Shown here: positions 39,569 to 48,103 of the stretch, in pieces | Layout: each line of letters starts with the position of its first letter | Numbering within the stretch: the first letter of the stretch is position 1 | Source: Intestinimonas sp052065695 | Lineage (GTDB): Bacteria > Bacillota > Clostridia > Oscillospirales > Oscillospiraceae | Assembly: GCF_052065695.1 (NCBI RefSeq) | Contig: NZ_JBQHTM010000007.1 | Coordinates: 39,788 to 103,787 of the forward strand | Length of the DNA stretch: 64,000 nucleotides | Direction of reading: 5' to 3' | Notes under the pieces: generated by a model | What the model saw: the letters and a program-made list of their open reading frames with translations, nothing else | Databases searched by the model: none | What the model was told of the DNA's origin: nothing | Translations under genes and position numbers: made by a program

Positions 39569-40873
39569 TTACTTCTTCAGGTTGAAGAAGGCATCCTTGC
39601 CCAGATACTGGGCCACCTCGTCCAGCTCCTCCTCGATGCGCAGCAGCTGGTTGTACTTGGCCACGCGGTCGGTGCGGCTGGGGGCGCCGGTCTTGATCTG
39701 GCCGGCGTTGGTGCCCACCACGATGTCGGCGATGGTGGTGTCCTCGGTCTCACCGGAGCGGTGGGACACGATGGCGGTGTAGCCGGCGCGGTTGGCCATC
39801 TGGATGGCGTCCAGGGTCTCGGTCAGGGTGCCGATCTGGTTGACCTTGATGAGGATGGCGTTGGCGATCTTGTTCTCCAGGCCCATCTTCAGGCGCTCGG
39901 TGTTGGTGACGAACAGGTCGTCGCCCACCAGCTGCACGCGGTCGCCCAGAGCCTTGGTCAGCATCTGCCAGCCCTCGATGTCGTCCTCGCCCATGCAGTC
40001 CTCCATGGAGATGATGGGGTAGTTGTCGGCGAACTTCTTCCACATGTTGACCATCTGCTGCTTGGTCATGGTCTTCTTGGCCTTGGGCAGATCATAGCAG
40101 CCGGTCTCGGCGTTGTACCAGTCGGACACGGCGGCGTCGATGGCGATCATGAAGTCCTCGCCGGGCTTGTAGCCGGCCTTCTCGATGGCGGCCACGATGC
40201 ACTTGAAGGCGTCCTCGTCCTTCTTCAGGTTGGGGGCGTAGCCGCCCTCGTCGCCCACGCCGGCGGCGGGAGTGCCGTTCTCCTTGAGCACGGTCTTCAG
40301 GGTGTGGAAGACCTCGGCGCACATCTGGAGGGCCTTCTTCCAGCAGCAGGCGCCCACAGGCATGATCATGAACTCCTGGATGTCCACGTTGTTGGTGGCG
40401 TGAGCGCCGCCGTTGAGGATGTTCATCATGGGCACGGGGAGGGTCTTGGCGTTGACGCCGCCAATGTAGTTGTAGAGGCTGACGCCCAGGCTCTCAGCGG
40501 CGGCCTTGGCGCAGGCCAGGGAGGCGCCCAGGATGGCGTTGGCGCCCAGGCGGCTCTTGTTGGGGGTGCCGTCCAGCTCGATCATGGCCTTGTCGATGGC
40601 GGTCTGATCCAGCACGTTCATGCCCACCAGACACTCGGCGATCTCGTTGTTGACGTTCTCCACGGCGTTGAGGACGCCCTTGCCCAGGTAGCGGCTCTTG
40701 TCGCCGTCACGGAGCTCACAGGCCTCGTGGACGCCGGTGGAGGCGCCGGAGGGCACGCTGGCGCGGCCCACGGTGCCGTCTTCCAGGTAGACCTCCACCT
40801 CGACGGTGGGATTGCCGCGGGAGTCCAGGATCTCACGGCCCAGGACGTCAACGATCTCGATGATCTGCTTCAT
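39569..40873 (-). CDS. eno: Enolase
   Basis: Converts 2-phosphoglycerate to phosphoenolpyruvate in lower glycolysis. The 434-residue protein is of normal length and intact, with S-G-A-S-T-G loop (about 42-47), catalytic G-D-E-G-G-Y region, metal ligands and the S-H-R-S-G-E-T-E-D motif (about 375-383). It is last in the order pgk-tpiA-gpmI-eno on the minus strand. The last 18 codons are duplicated beyond a 310-bp insert. GAAAGGAG precedes the ATG. Confidence 0.98.
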   Translation of the reverse strand: MKQIIEIVDVLGREILDSRGNPTVEVEVYLEDGTVGRASVPSGASTGVHEACELRDGDKSRYLGKGVLNAVENVNNEIAECLVGMNVLDQTAIDKAMIELDGTPNKSRLGANAILGASLACAKAAAESLGVSLYNYIGGVNAKTLPVPMMNILNGGAHATNNVDIQEFMIMPVGACCWKKALQMCAEVFHTLKTVLKENGTPAAGVGDEGGYAPNLKKDEDAFKCIVAAIEKAGYKPGEDFMIAIDAAVSDWYNAETGCYDLPKAKKTMTKQQMVNMWKKFADNYPIISMEDCMGEDDIEGWQMLTKALGDRVQLVGDDLFVTNTERLKMGLENKIANAILIKVNQIGTLTETLDAIQMANRAGYTAIVSHRSGETEDTTIADIVVGTNAGQIKTGAPSRTDRVAKYNQLLRIEEELDEVAQYLGKDAFFNLKK

Positions 40874-40997
40874 GGATAAAAACTCCTTTCGTATTGGGGG
40901 CGGGCGAACCCGCCATACAGGGTCTTTGTGGGGGCGGACCTCCGTCCGCCGGGTGAGCTTTTATGGTAAGGCGGAAGGTCCCTCCCGCCGGATACCC
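40874..40997 (-). other. Hairpin-rich gpmI-eno spacer
   Basis: Contains GGCGGAC-CTCC-GTCCGCC, a GGCGGG/CCCGCC pair and a GGCGGAAGG...CCTCCCGCC pair within about 100 bp, directly next to the gpmI tail copy. They look like further palindromic repeats, unrelated to the inserts at 1500 and 41045. The eno ribosome binding site is at the eno-proximal end. Confidence 0.5.
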
Positions 40998-41044
40998 TTA
41001 CAGGATGAGGGTCTCGCCGTCCATCTCGGCGGGCTTCTCCAGGC
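40998..41044 (-). repeat. Outer duplicate of the gpmI 3-prime end
   Basis: 47 bp with a stop codon. From 41011 to 41044 it is identical to 41212-41245 and codes for the same C-terminus (E-K-P-A-E-M-D-G-E-T-L-I-L). Confidence 0.92.
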
Positions 41045-41195
41045 GCCCCACGCGGCAGGCCGCGCGGGGACCCCATTCTTTTTATCTGCTCGGGGCAAAT
41101 GAATTGCCCCGGCATCAAGGTTTTGCCCCTCGGCCAAAACGCTTGGACGGCGCAAGCGCCGCCCGCCTTCGGCGGAGATGGGCCTGGAAAATCCC
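41045..41195. repeat. Hairpin element at the gpmI 3-prime end, same family as at tyrA
   Basis: Shares with the elements at about 1545-1709 and 1756-1918 the order of hairpins and the central block ATCTGCTCGGGGCAAATGAA. The first hairpin is CCCC-A-CGCGGC-AG-GCCGCG-C-GGGG here and CCCC-A-CCGGAC-TGAA-GTCCGG-C-GGGG at tyrA, so both arms changed together. The last is GGCGC-AA-GCGCC. No open frame is shared by the copies. Confidence 0.88.
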
Positions 41196-42716
41196 TTAGT
41201 TCAGAATCAGCGTCTCGCCGTCCATCTCGGCGGGCTTCTCCAGGCCCATCAGGTCCAGCATGGTGGGGGCGATGTCGGCCAGCTTGCCGTCCCGCAGCTT
41301 CACGTCGGCGCCCACGATGTAGAAGGGCACCGGGTTGGTGGTGTGGGCGGTGTAGGGGGTGACGCCGTCGTCCTCCAGCATGCGGTCGGCGTTGCCGTGG
41401 TCGGCGGTGATGAGGGAGATGCCACCCATCTTGGAGGTGGCCTCCACCACGCGGTTGACGCACTCGTCCACGGTCTCCACCGCCAGCCGGGCGGCCTCGT
41501 ACACGCCGGTATGGCCCACCATGTCGCAGTTGGCGAAGTTGAGGATGATGACGTCGTAGTTACCGCTCTCGATGCGCTCCACACAGGCGTCGGTGACCTC
41601 CTTGGCGCTCATGTCGGGCTTGAGGTCGTAGGTGGGCACGGAGGGAGAGGGGATGAGGACCCGGTCCTCGCCGGGGAAGGTCTGCTCCACGCCGCCGTTG
41701 AAGAAGAAGGTGACGTGGGCGTACTTCTCGGTCTCGGCGATGCGCAGCTGGGTGAGCCCCAGGTTGGAGATATACTCGCCAAAGATGTTGGAGAGCTTCT
41801 GCTTGGGGAAGGCCACCGTCACGTTGGGCATGGTGGCATCGTACTCAGTGGTGCACACAAAGTGGAGGGGGAAATACCCCTTCTTCCGCTCCAGGTCGGT
41901 GAAGTCGGGGTCCACCAGGGCGCGGGTGATCTCCCGGGCCCGGTCGGGGCGGAAGTTCATGAAGATGACGGAGTCGTTCTCGGAGATGACGGCCTCCTTG
42001 CAGCAGAGGACGGGCACCACGAACTCGTCGGTGACCTCGGCGTCATAGGACTTCTGGACGGCCGCCACGGGATCGGACTCGAAGGGGGCCTCACCCATGA
42101 CCAGTGCATCGTAGGCCTTCTGGAGGCGCTCCCAGCGCTTGTCGCGGTCCATGGCGTAGTACCGGCCGGAGATGACACCGATGTGGGCGTTGCCCAGGGC
42201 CTGGCACTTCTCCTGGAGGCGGGCGACGAAGTCCTTGCCGGAGGAGGGGGGCACGTCACGGCCGTCCAGGAAGGCGTGGACGTAGACCTTGGTAAGGCCC
42301 CGCTGCTTGGCCATGTCCAGAGCGGCAAAGATGTGGTCGATGTGGCTGTGGACGCCGCCGTCGGACATCAGACCCATGATGTGGAGGGCCGTACCCTTGG
42401 CCTTGCAGTCGTCCATGGCGGCCACATAGGCCTCGTTGGTGAAGAAGTCGCCGTCAGCGATGGCTTTGGTGATCCGGGGCAGGTCCTGGAAGACCACGCG
42501 GCCGGCGCCGATGTTGGTGTGGCCCACCTCGGAGTTGCCCATCTGGCCGGCGGGCAGGCCCACATCCAGGCCGGAGGCCGACAGCTTGCAGCCGGGGTTC
42601 TCGGCAAAGATGCGGTCCAGGTGAGGCTTCCGGGCGTTGGCGATGGCGTTGCCCATGGTCTCCTCACGCAGGCCAAAGCCATCCATAATGATCAGCGTGG
42701 TAGGTGTTTTATTCAT
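41196..42716 (-). CDS. gpmI: 2,3-bisphosphoglycerate-independent phosphoglycerate mutase
   Basis: Interconverts 3- and 2-phosphoglycerate using two Mn ions. A 506-residue alkaline-phosphatase-fold enzyme with I-I-M-D-G-F-G (about 8-14), the phosphoserine segment G-N-S-E-V-G-H (about 60-66), H-V-D/H-I-D type loops and the C-terminal metal site T-A-D-H-G-N-A-D. It is intact and of normal length. Its last codons are duplicated beyond a 151-bp element. It follows tpiA by 59 bp. Confidence 0.97.
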   Translation of the reverse strand: MNKTPTTLIIMDGFGLREETMGNAIANARKPHLDRIFAENPGCKLSASGLDVGLPAGQMGNSEVGHTNIGAGRVVFQDLPRITKAIADGDFFTNEAYVAAMDDCKAKGTALHIMGLMSDGGVHSHIDHIFAALDMAKQRGLTKVYVHAFLDGRDVPPSSGKDFVARLQEKCQALGNAHIGVISGRYYAMDRDKRWERLQKAYDALVMGEAPFESDPVAAVQKSYDAEVTDEFVVPVLCCKEAVISENDSVIFMNFRPDRAREITRALVDPDFTDLERKKGYFPLHFVCTTEYDATMPNVTVAFPKQKLSNIFGEYISNLGLTQLRIAETEKYAHVTFFFNGGVEQTFPGEDRVLIPSPSVPTYDLKPDMSAKEVTDACVERIESGNYDVIILNFANCDMVGHTGVYEAARLAVETVDECVNRVVEATSKMGGISLITADHGNADRMLEDDGVTPYTAHTTNPVPFYIVGADVKLRDGKLADIAPTMLDLMGLEKPAEMDGETLILN

Positions 42717-42775
42717 ATCTGAACCTCGTATTCTAACTCAAGTCACAAAATGCCCGATGCGCTCGTGGGCGACCG

Positions 42776-43552
42776 TTAGTCCTCTTGGTTGGCCGCGTTG
42801 ATGATCTCCACGAACTGGTCCGGCTTCAGGGACGCACCGCCAATGAGGCCGCCGTCCACGTCGGGCTGGGCCAGGAGCTCAGCGGCGTTCTTGGGATTCA
42901 TGGAGCCACCGTACTGAATGGTGACGGAGCGGGCCACGCGGGCGCCGTAGAGCTTGCGGATGACGGCGCGGATGGCCTGGCAGACCTCACCGGCCTGCTC
43001 GGCGGTAGCGGTCTTACCGGTGCCGATGGCCCACAGGGGCTCATAGGCGATGACCACGTGGCGGAGCTTGTCGGCGCTGACGCCGGCCAGGGCGCACTTC
43101 ACCTGGTAGGCGATGAGCTCCATGGTGACACCCAGCTCCCGCTGCTCCAGGCTCTCGCCCACGCAGACGATGGGCCGCAGGCCCACCTCCAGGGCGGCGT
43201 GGACCTTCTTGTTGACGGTCATGTCGGTCTCGTTGTAGTACTGGCGGCGCTCGGAGTGGCCGATGATGACGTACTTCACGCCCAGCTCCTTGAGCATCTC
43301 GGCGGACACCTCGCCGGTGTAGGCGCCGTTGGCCTCATAGTGGCAGTTCTCGGCGCCGATGGCCACCCGGCAGTCCTTGAAGAGACGGATGGCGGCGGGG
43401 ATGTTCACATAGGGGACGCAGAGCACCACGTCGCACCACTTGCCCTTGGGCAGGATGGGCTTGAGCTCTTCGGCAAAGGCCCGGGTCTCGGAGAGGGTCT
43501 TGTTCATCTTCCAGTTTCCGGCGATGATGGTTTTCCGGTATCTTCTGTTCAT
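42776..43552 (-). CDS. tpiA: Triose-phosphate isomerase
   Basis: A 258-residue TIM barrel with A-G-N-W-K-M-N-K (about 11-18), catalytic G-H-S-E-R-R (about 102-107), Y-E-P-L-W-A-I-G-T-G-K (about 176-186) and Y-G-G-S-M-N near 218. The start at 43552 follows AAAGGGG and removes 21 unlikely residues. It is the only gene of the cluster whose 3-prime end has no duplicate. Confidence 0.97.
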   Translation of the reverse strand: MNRRYRKTIIAGNWKMNKTLSETRAFAEELKPILPKGKWCDVVLCVPYVNIPAAIRLFKDCRVAIGAENCHYEANGAYTGEVSAEMLKELGVKYVIIGHSERRQYYNETDMTVNKKVHAALEVGLRPIVCVGESLEQRELGVTMELIAYQVKCALAGVSADKLRHVVIAYEPLWAIGTGKTATAEQAGEVCQAIRAVIRKLYGARVARSVTIQYGGSMNPKNAAELLAQPDVDGGLIGGASLKPDQFVEIINAANQED

Positions 43553-43637
43553 GGGTACGGGACCCCTTTCTTTCCTCATCAGTATGTGTGCGTGTGAAAA
43601 TGCAACGGAAGGCAAATTTCTCGCGTAAACCGCTCAA

Positions 43638-43672
43638 TTAGGCTTCCAGAAGGCAGGCCACGCCGGGCGGCG
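43638..43672 (-). repeat. Outer duplicate of the pgk 3-prime end
   Basis: 35 bp matching 43806-43840 with about six differences. It ends V-A-C-L-L-E-A-stop, against V-A-C-L-L-D-A-stop in pgk. It is older or more diverged than the eno and gpmI duplicates. Confidence 0.85.
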
Positions 43673-43805
43673 TCGCCGCAAGCTCCATACCCCTCGCTTC
43701 CCCGCACAGCGGGAAAGCTCGCTCATTTCGCTGCGGCTCCTTTTCCCCACCGGACCCGCTTACGCTGGGCTCCGGCCGGGCCTCCGGGAGCTGCCCGGAG
43801 CATAA
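43673..43805. repeat. 133-bp hairpin-rich insert at the pgk 3-prime end
   Basis: Contains CCGGACCC-GCTTACGCT-GGGCTCCGG, the same core as in the eno insert but with a longer, co-varied stem, and the inverted repeat CTTCCCCGC/GCGGGAAAG. No coding frame is evident. Confidence 0.7.
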
Positions 43806-45074
43806 TCAGGCGTCCAGCAGGCAAGCCACGCCGGGCAGCTCTTTGCCCTCCATGAACTCGAGGGAGGCACCGCCGCCGGTGGAGATGTGGGTCATCTTGT
43901 CGGCGTAGCCCAGCTGCTGCACGGCAGCCGCGGAGTCGCCGCCGCCGATGATGGTGATGGCATTGCTCTTGCTGAGGGCCTCGGCCACGGCCTTGGTGCC
44001 GGCGGCGAAGGCGGGGAACTCAAAGACGCCCATGGGGCCGTTCCAGATGACGGTACCGGCGTCCTTCACAGCGTCGGCGTAGGCGGCGATGGCCTTGGGG
44101 CCGATGTCCATGCCCATGCAGTCGTCGGGGATGTGCATGCTGTCCACGGTCATGGGCTCGGCGTCGGCGGAGAACTCCTTGGCGCACACGGTGTCCTCGG
44201 GCAGGAGGAGCTTGACGCCCTTCTCCTTGGCCTTCTTCATCATGTCGTTGCAGTAGTCCAGCCAGTCCTCCTCCAGCAGGGACTTGCCCACGGAGCCGCC
44301 CTGGGCCTTGAGGAAGGTGTAGGTCATGCCGCCGCCGATGATGATGGTATCGGCGATCTCCAGCAGGTTGTTGATGACGCCGATCTTGGAGGACACCTTG
44401 GAGCCGCCCAGGATGGCCACCAGGGGACGCTTGGGGTTGGCCAGGGCGCCGCCGATGATCTCCAGCTCCTTCTGGATGAGGAAACCGCTGACGGCGGGCA
44501 GGTAGTCGGCCACACCGGCGGTGGAGGCGTGGGCGCGGTGGACGGCACCAAAGGCGTCGGACACATAGACGTCGGCCATGGAGGCCATCTTCTTGGCCAG
44601 CTCGGGGTCGTTCTTGGTTTCACCCTTCTCGAAGCGGGTGTTCTCCAGCAGCATGATCTGGCTGGGCTTGAGAGCGGCGGCCTTGGCCATGGCGTCGGGG
44701 CCCACCACGTCGGAAGCCATGATGACCTCCTTGCCCAGCAGCTCAGAGAGGCGCTTGGCCACGGGGGCCAGGGACAGCTTGGCCAGGGACTTCTTCCACT
44801 CCTCCTCGGTGATGGAAGCGGGGTCCTTACCCTTCTCGGCCTGCTTCTTCACATAGGAGTCAAAGGTAGCCACGGGCTTGCCCAGGTGGGAGCAGGCGAT
44901 GACGGCGGCGTTCTGGTCCAGCAGGTACTGGATGGTGGGCAGAGCCGCCCGGATGCGCTTGTCGTCGGTGATGGCGCCGGTAGTCTTATCCTGGGGCACG
45001 TTGAAATCGCAGCGGAGCAGGACCTTCTTGCCTGCCACATCGATGTCCTTGACGGTCTTCTTGTTGTAGTTCAT
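43806..45074 (-). CDS. pgk: Phosphoglycerate kinase
   Basis: ATP-forming step of glycolysis. The 422-residue protein has V-L-L-R-C-D-F-N-V-P (about 16-25), S-H-L-G-K-P and the C-terminal nucleotide motif G-G-G-D-S-A-A-A-V. Compared with short forms it carries an insertion (V-K-K-Q-A-E-K-G-K-D-P-A-S-I-T-E-E-E-W, about 75-95) common in Clostridia. The start at 45074 follows GAAAGGAG; the open frame upstream is not used. First gene of the cluster; gap (gapdh) is not in the window. Confidence 0.97.
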   Translation of the reverse strand: MNYNKKTVKDIDVAGKKVLLRCDFNVPQDKTTGAITDDKRIRAALPTIQYLLDQNAAVIACSHLGKPVATFDSYVKKQAEKGKDPASITEEEWKKSLAKLSLAPVAKRLSELLGKEVIMASDVVGPDAMAKAAALKPSQIMLLENTRFEKGETKNDPELAKKMASMADVYVSDAFGAVHRAHASTAGVADYLPAVSGFLIQKELEIIGGALANPKRPLVAILGGSKVSSKIGVINNLLEIADTIIIGGGMTYTFLKAQGGSVGKSLLEEDWLDYCNDMMKKAKEKGVKLLLPEDTVCAKEFSADAEPMTVDSMHIPDDCMGMDIGPKAIAAYADAVKDAGTVIWNGPMGVFEFPAFAAGTKAVAEALSKSNAITIIGGGDSAAAVQQLGYADKMTHISTGGGASLEFMEGKELPGVACLLDA

Positions 45075-45184
45075 TTGCTGTGCTCCTTTCATCATTTCGA
45101 GGCAGAAACTACGGAAACGAACGCTTTGGGGTTGATTGGAATCGTTTATGGATGTGCTTGCCGCCCAGCATACGCGGGGGCTAT

Positions 45185-45697
45185 TCAACGACGGATATGG
45201 GCCGCCTTTTGGGTCTGCCAGGCGCTGCCGCCGTCCTTGGCGAGACCGGGGAAGTCCATCTGGCGGAGTGCCTCATAGGTCACCGCCGCCACCGTGTTGG
45301 CCAGATTGAGGCTACGGGCGTCCTCCCGCATGGGGAGCCGCACGCAGCGCTGTGGATACCGGTCCAGGAGCGTCTGTGGGAGCCCGGCGGTCTCCTTGCC
45401 GAAGAAGAGCCAGCAGCCGTCGGTATAGGTCGCGTCTGCGTAGCACCGGTCGGCCTTGGTGGTGGTAAGCCACAGGTCGGGATCGGGGTGCTGCCGGAAA
45501 AAGTCGTCCAGACTGTCGTAGACATGGAGGTCCAGCAGGGACCAGTAATCCAGTCCGGCCCGCTTCACCGCCTTGTCGGAGATGTCAAACCCCAGTGGCC
45601 GCACCAGATGGAGGCGGCTCCCGGTGGCGGCACAGGTCCGGGCGATGTTGCCGGTGTTCATGGGGATCTCAGGCTCGACCAGCACGATATTTATCAT
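45185..45697 (-). CDS. trmL: tRNA (cytidine(34)-2'-O)-methyltransferase
   Basis: A 170-residue SPOUT-class methyltransferase modifying the wobble ribose of tRNA-Leu in E. coli. N-I-V-L-V-E-P-E-I-P-M-N-T-G-N-I-A-R-T-C (about 3-22), F-G-K-E-T-A-G-L-P (about 98-106) and R-S-L-N-L-A-N-T-V-A (about 127-136) form the knot and SAM site. The ATG at 45697 is preferred to an upstream TTG. It has its own promoter and lies 110 bp upstream of pgk on the same strand, so it could feed transcription into the glycolytic cluster. Confidence 0.92.
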   Translation of the reverse strand: MINIVLVEPEIPMNTGNIARTCAATGSRLHLVRPLGFDISDKAVKRAGLDYWSLLDLHVYDSLDDFFRQHPDPDLWLTTTKADRCYADATYTDGCWLFFGKETAGLPQTLLDRYPQRCVRLPMREDARSLNLANTVAAVTYEALRQMDFPGLAKDGGSAWQTQKAAHIRR

Positions 45698-45742
45698 ACA
45701 CAAGCCCTACCCCTTTCAATCGACAGTCTGCCAGCGCACTAC

Positions 45743-45771
45743 ATTGTAACGCAACACCGGCGGAATTACAA
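45743..45771 (-). promoter_or_regulatory. Promoter of trmL
   Basis: TTGTAA (45771-45766) and TACAAT (45748-45743) with a 17-bp spacer on the minus strand. Confidence 0.7.
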
Positions 45772-45923
45772 CATAAAAAATGCGAAATGGAGCAAAATTT
45801 TCATTCTTTTTCAACTGAAGCGCAGAAATAGGCCCAAATAGAAAAGAATGCTTTCCCTCTCTCGGGAGATGTGCTATGATATGGTAAACTGGGGTAGGAT
45901 TTTTAACAGGAGTGTGACCTCAA

Positions 45924-46733
45924 ATGGCAAAGAGAGAAGGCTGTCAGCGGGTCGTGGTGAAGGTGGGTACCTCCACTCTCACCCACGATACCGGACGCTT
46001 GAATTTATATAGTATGGAGCGGCTCTCCCGGACCCTCTCCGACCTGGAGGGGATGGGGCATGAGATCATTCTGGTCTCGTCAGGCGCCATCGGCATCGGC
46101 ACGGCCAAGATGGGCCTGAAGGAGCGCCCCACCCAGCTGCGGATGAAGCAGGCGGCGGCGGCGGTGGGCCAGTGCATGATGATGCACCTCTATGACAAGA
46201 TGTTCGGGGAGTACAACCGGGTGGTGGCCCAGATCCTGCTCACCGGCGAGGACGTAGACGCCCCGGTACGGGCGGAGCACCTGCGCAACACCTTTGAGTC
46301 CCTGCTGGAGCTGGGAATCATCCCGGTGGTGAACGAGAACGACTCGGTGTCCTCCGCGGAGATCGAGACGGGCAAGTGTAAGGTGCTGGGCGACAACGAC
46401 ACGCTGTCCGCCATGGTGGCCCGTCTGTGCCAGGCGGACCTGCTGGTGCTGCTCAGCGACATTGACGGCCTCTATGATAGCGACCCCCGGCAGAATCCCG
46501 ATGCCAGCCTCATCCACCGGGTAGAGGAGGTCACACCGGAGCTCCGGGCCATGGCGGGGGGCGCTGGCTCCTGGCGGGGCACGGGGGGCATGGCCACCAA
46601 GCTCAACGCCGCGGAGCTTGCCATGGCGGCCGGGGTGGACATGGTCATCACCAATGGCACCCGGCCGGAGGACCTGTACGGCATCCTGCGCGGGGAGGAC
46701 ATCGGCACCCGCTTCCTGGCCGCCCGTTCCTGA
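45924..46733 (+). CDS. proB: Glutamate 5-kinase
   Basis: First step of proline synthesis, phosphorylating glutamate. A 269-residue amino-acid-kinase fold with V-V-K-V-G-T-S-T-L (about 10-18), S-S-G-A-I-G-I-G (about 52-59), V-N-E-N-D-S-V (about 136-142) and the feedback loop G-T-G-G-M-A-T-K. It lacks the C-terminal PUA domain of the E. coli enzyme, as several Firmicutes forms do. A weak TATGAT (45874-45879) is the likely -10. It is followed by proA. Confidence 0.95.
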   Translation: MAKREGCQRVVVKVGTSTLTHDTGRLNLYSMERLSRTLSDLEGMGHEIILVSSGAIGIGTAKMGLKERPTQLRMKQAAAAVGQCMMMHLYDKMFGEYNRVVAQILLTGEDVDAPVRAEHLRNTFESLLELGIIPVVNENDSVSSAEIETGKCKVLGDNDTLSAMVARLCQADLLVLLSDIDGLYDSDPRQNPDASLIHRVEEVTPELRAMAGGAGSWRGTGGMATKLNAAELAMAAGVDMVITNGTRPEDLYGILRGEDIGTRFLAARS

Positions 46734-46830
46734 CCGTCTACCTTAATACACTTATCGCCTCTTCGCCCTTCCCTTCGTTACCTCTTCACTTTCCACTCTT
46801 ACTTCTTACTTCAAATCAGGGGGGATCTTC
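46734..46830 (+). other. Pyrimidine-rich spacer between proB and proA
   Basis: About 70 nt made almost only of C and T (CTCTTC, CTTCCC, TTACTTC strings) followed by AGGGGGG before the proA start. It looks unstructured. It might keep the ribosome loading site open or be a decayed repeat. Confidence 0.5.
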
Positions 46831-48078
46831 ATGACCATTCTGGAGACACAAGGCCTGGCGGCCAAGCACGCCGAGCGGGTCCTGGCCGTGGCCGGCACCG
46901 CCAAGAAAAACGCGGCGCTGGAGGCCATCGCCCGGGCTCTCTATCAGAATCAGGGTTACATTCTGGCCGAGAACGAAAAGGACCTGGCCGCCGCCATGGC
47001 GTCGGGGATGAAGCAGTCCCTCCTGGACCGGCTGGCTCTGAGTTCCGACCGGATCGACGGCATTGTGGAAGGGGTGCGGCAGGTGGCCGCTCTACCCGAC
47101 CCCATTGGCCAGGTGACCGAGATGTCCACCCGGCCCAACGGCCTCATCATCGGCAAGCGCCGGGTGCCCCTGGGGGTCATCGGCATCATCTACGAGGCCC
47201 GGCCCAATGTGACGGTGGACGCCGCCGCCCTGTGCCTGAAGTCGGGCAACGCCGTCATCCTCCGGGGCGGCAAGGAGGCCTTCCGGTCCAACAAGGCCTT
47301 TGTGGCGGTCATGCGGGACGCCCTGGAGGCGTCGGGCCTTCCTCGGGACTGCGTAGCGCTGGTGGAGGACACCAGTCGGGAGAGCGCCAATGAGCTCATG
47401 GGGCTTACCGGTTACCTGGACGTGCTCATCCCCCGTGGGGGCGCCGGCCTCATCCGGGCGGTGGTGGAGAACGCCAAGGTCCCCGTCATCGAGACGGGGG
47501 TGGGCGTATGCCATGTGTATGTGGACGCCAGAGCCGACTTGGATATGGCGGCCCGGATCATCTACAATGCCAAGACCTCCCGCCCCTCGGTGTGCAACGC
47601 CGCCGAGTGTCTGCTGGTCCACGCCGATGTGGCAGAGGCCTTCCTGCCCAAGGCCAGGGAGCTGCTGGATCAGAAGCATGTGGAGCTGCGGGGCTGCCCC
47701 CGGACGGCGGCCATCCTGGGAGAGTGCGTGGTCCCTGCCCAGGAGAGCGACTGGGACACCGAGTACGGCGACTACATCCTGGCGGTAAAGGTGGTGGACA
47801 GCTTCGACGAGGCGGTGGACTTCATCAACACCCACGGCACCGGCCACTCCGAGGCCATTGTCACCGAGGACTACTCCGCCGCCCAGGCCTTCCTGGACCG
47901 GGTGGACGCAGCGGCGGTGTACGTGAACGCCTCCACCCGCTTTACCGACGGCTTTGAGTTCGGTCTGGGGGCGGAGATCGGCATCTCCACCCAGAAGATG
48001 CACGCCCGTGGCCCCATGGGCCTCACCGAGCTCACCAGCTCCAAGTACATCATCTACGGCAGCGGCCAGGTGCGTTAA
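46831..48078 (+). CDS. proA: Gamma-glutamyl phosphate reductase
   Basis: Second step of proline synthesis, an aldehyde-dehydrogenase-fold enzyme reducing glutamyl 5-phosphate with NADPH. The 415-residue protein has normal length, the I-Y-E-A-R-P-N-V-T-V-D-A segment (about 119-130), the catalytic cysteine in S-V-C-N-A-A-E (about 252-258) and R-G-P-M-G-L near the end. It forms an operon with proB. Confidence 0.96.
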   Translation: MTILETQGLAAKHAERVLAVAGTAKKNAALEAIARALYQNQGYILAENEKDLAAAMASGMKQSLLDRLALSSDRIDGIVEGVRQVAALPDPIGQVTEMSTRPNGLIIGKRRVPLGVIGIIYEARPNVTVDAAALCLKSGNAVILRGGKEAFRSNKAFVAVMRDALEASGLPRDCVALVEDTSRESANELMGLTGYLDVLIPRGGAGLIRAVVENAKVPVIETGVGVCHVYVDARADLDMAARIIYNAKTSRPSVCNAAECLLVHADVAEAFLPKARELLDQKHVELRGCPRTAAILGECVVPAQESDWDTEYGDYILAVKVVDSFDEAVDFINTHGTGHSEAIVTEDYSAAQAFLDRVDAAAVYVNASTRFTDGFEFGLGAEIGISTQKMHARGPMGLTELTSSKYIIYGSGQVR

Positions 48079-48103
48079 ACGCCGCTGACGTCCGGTCGGA
48101 ATG

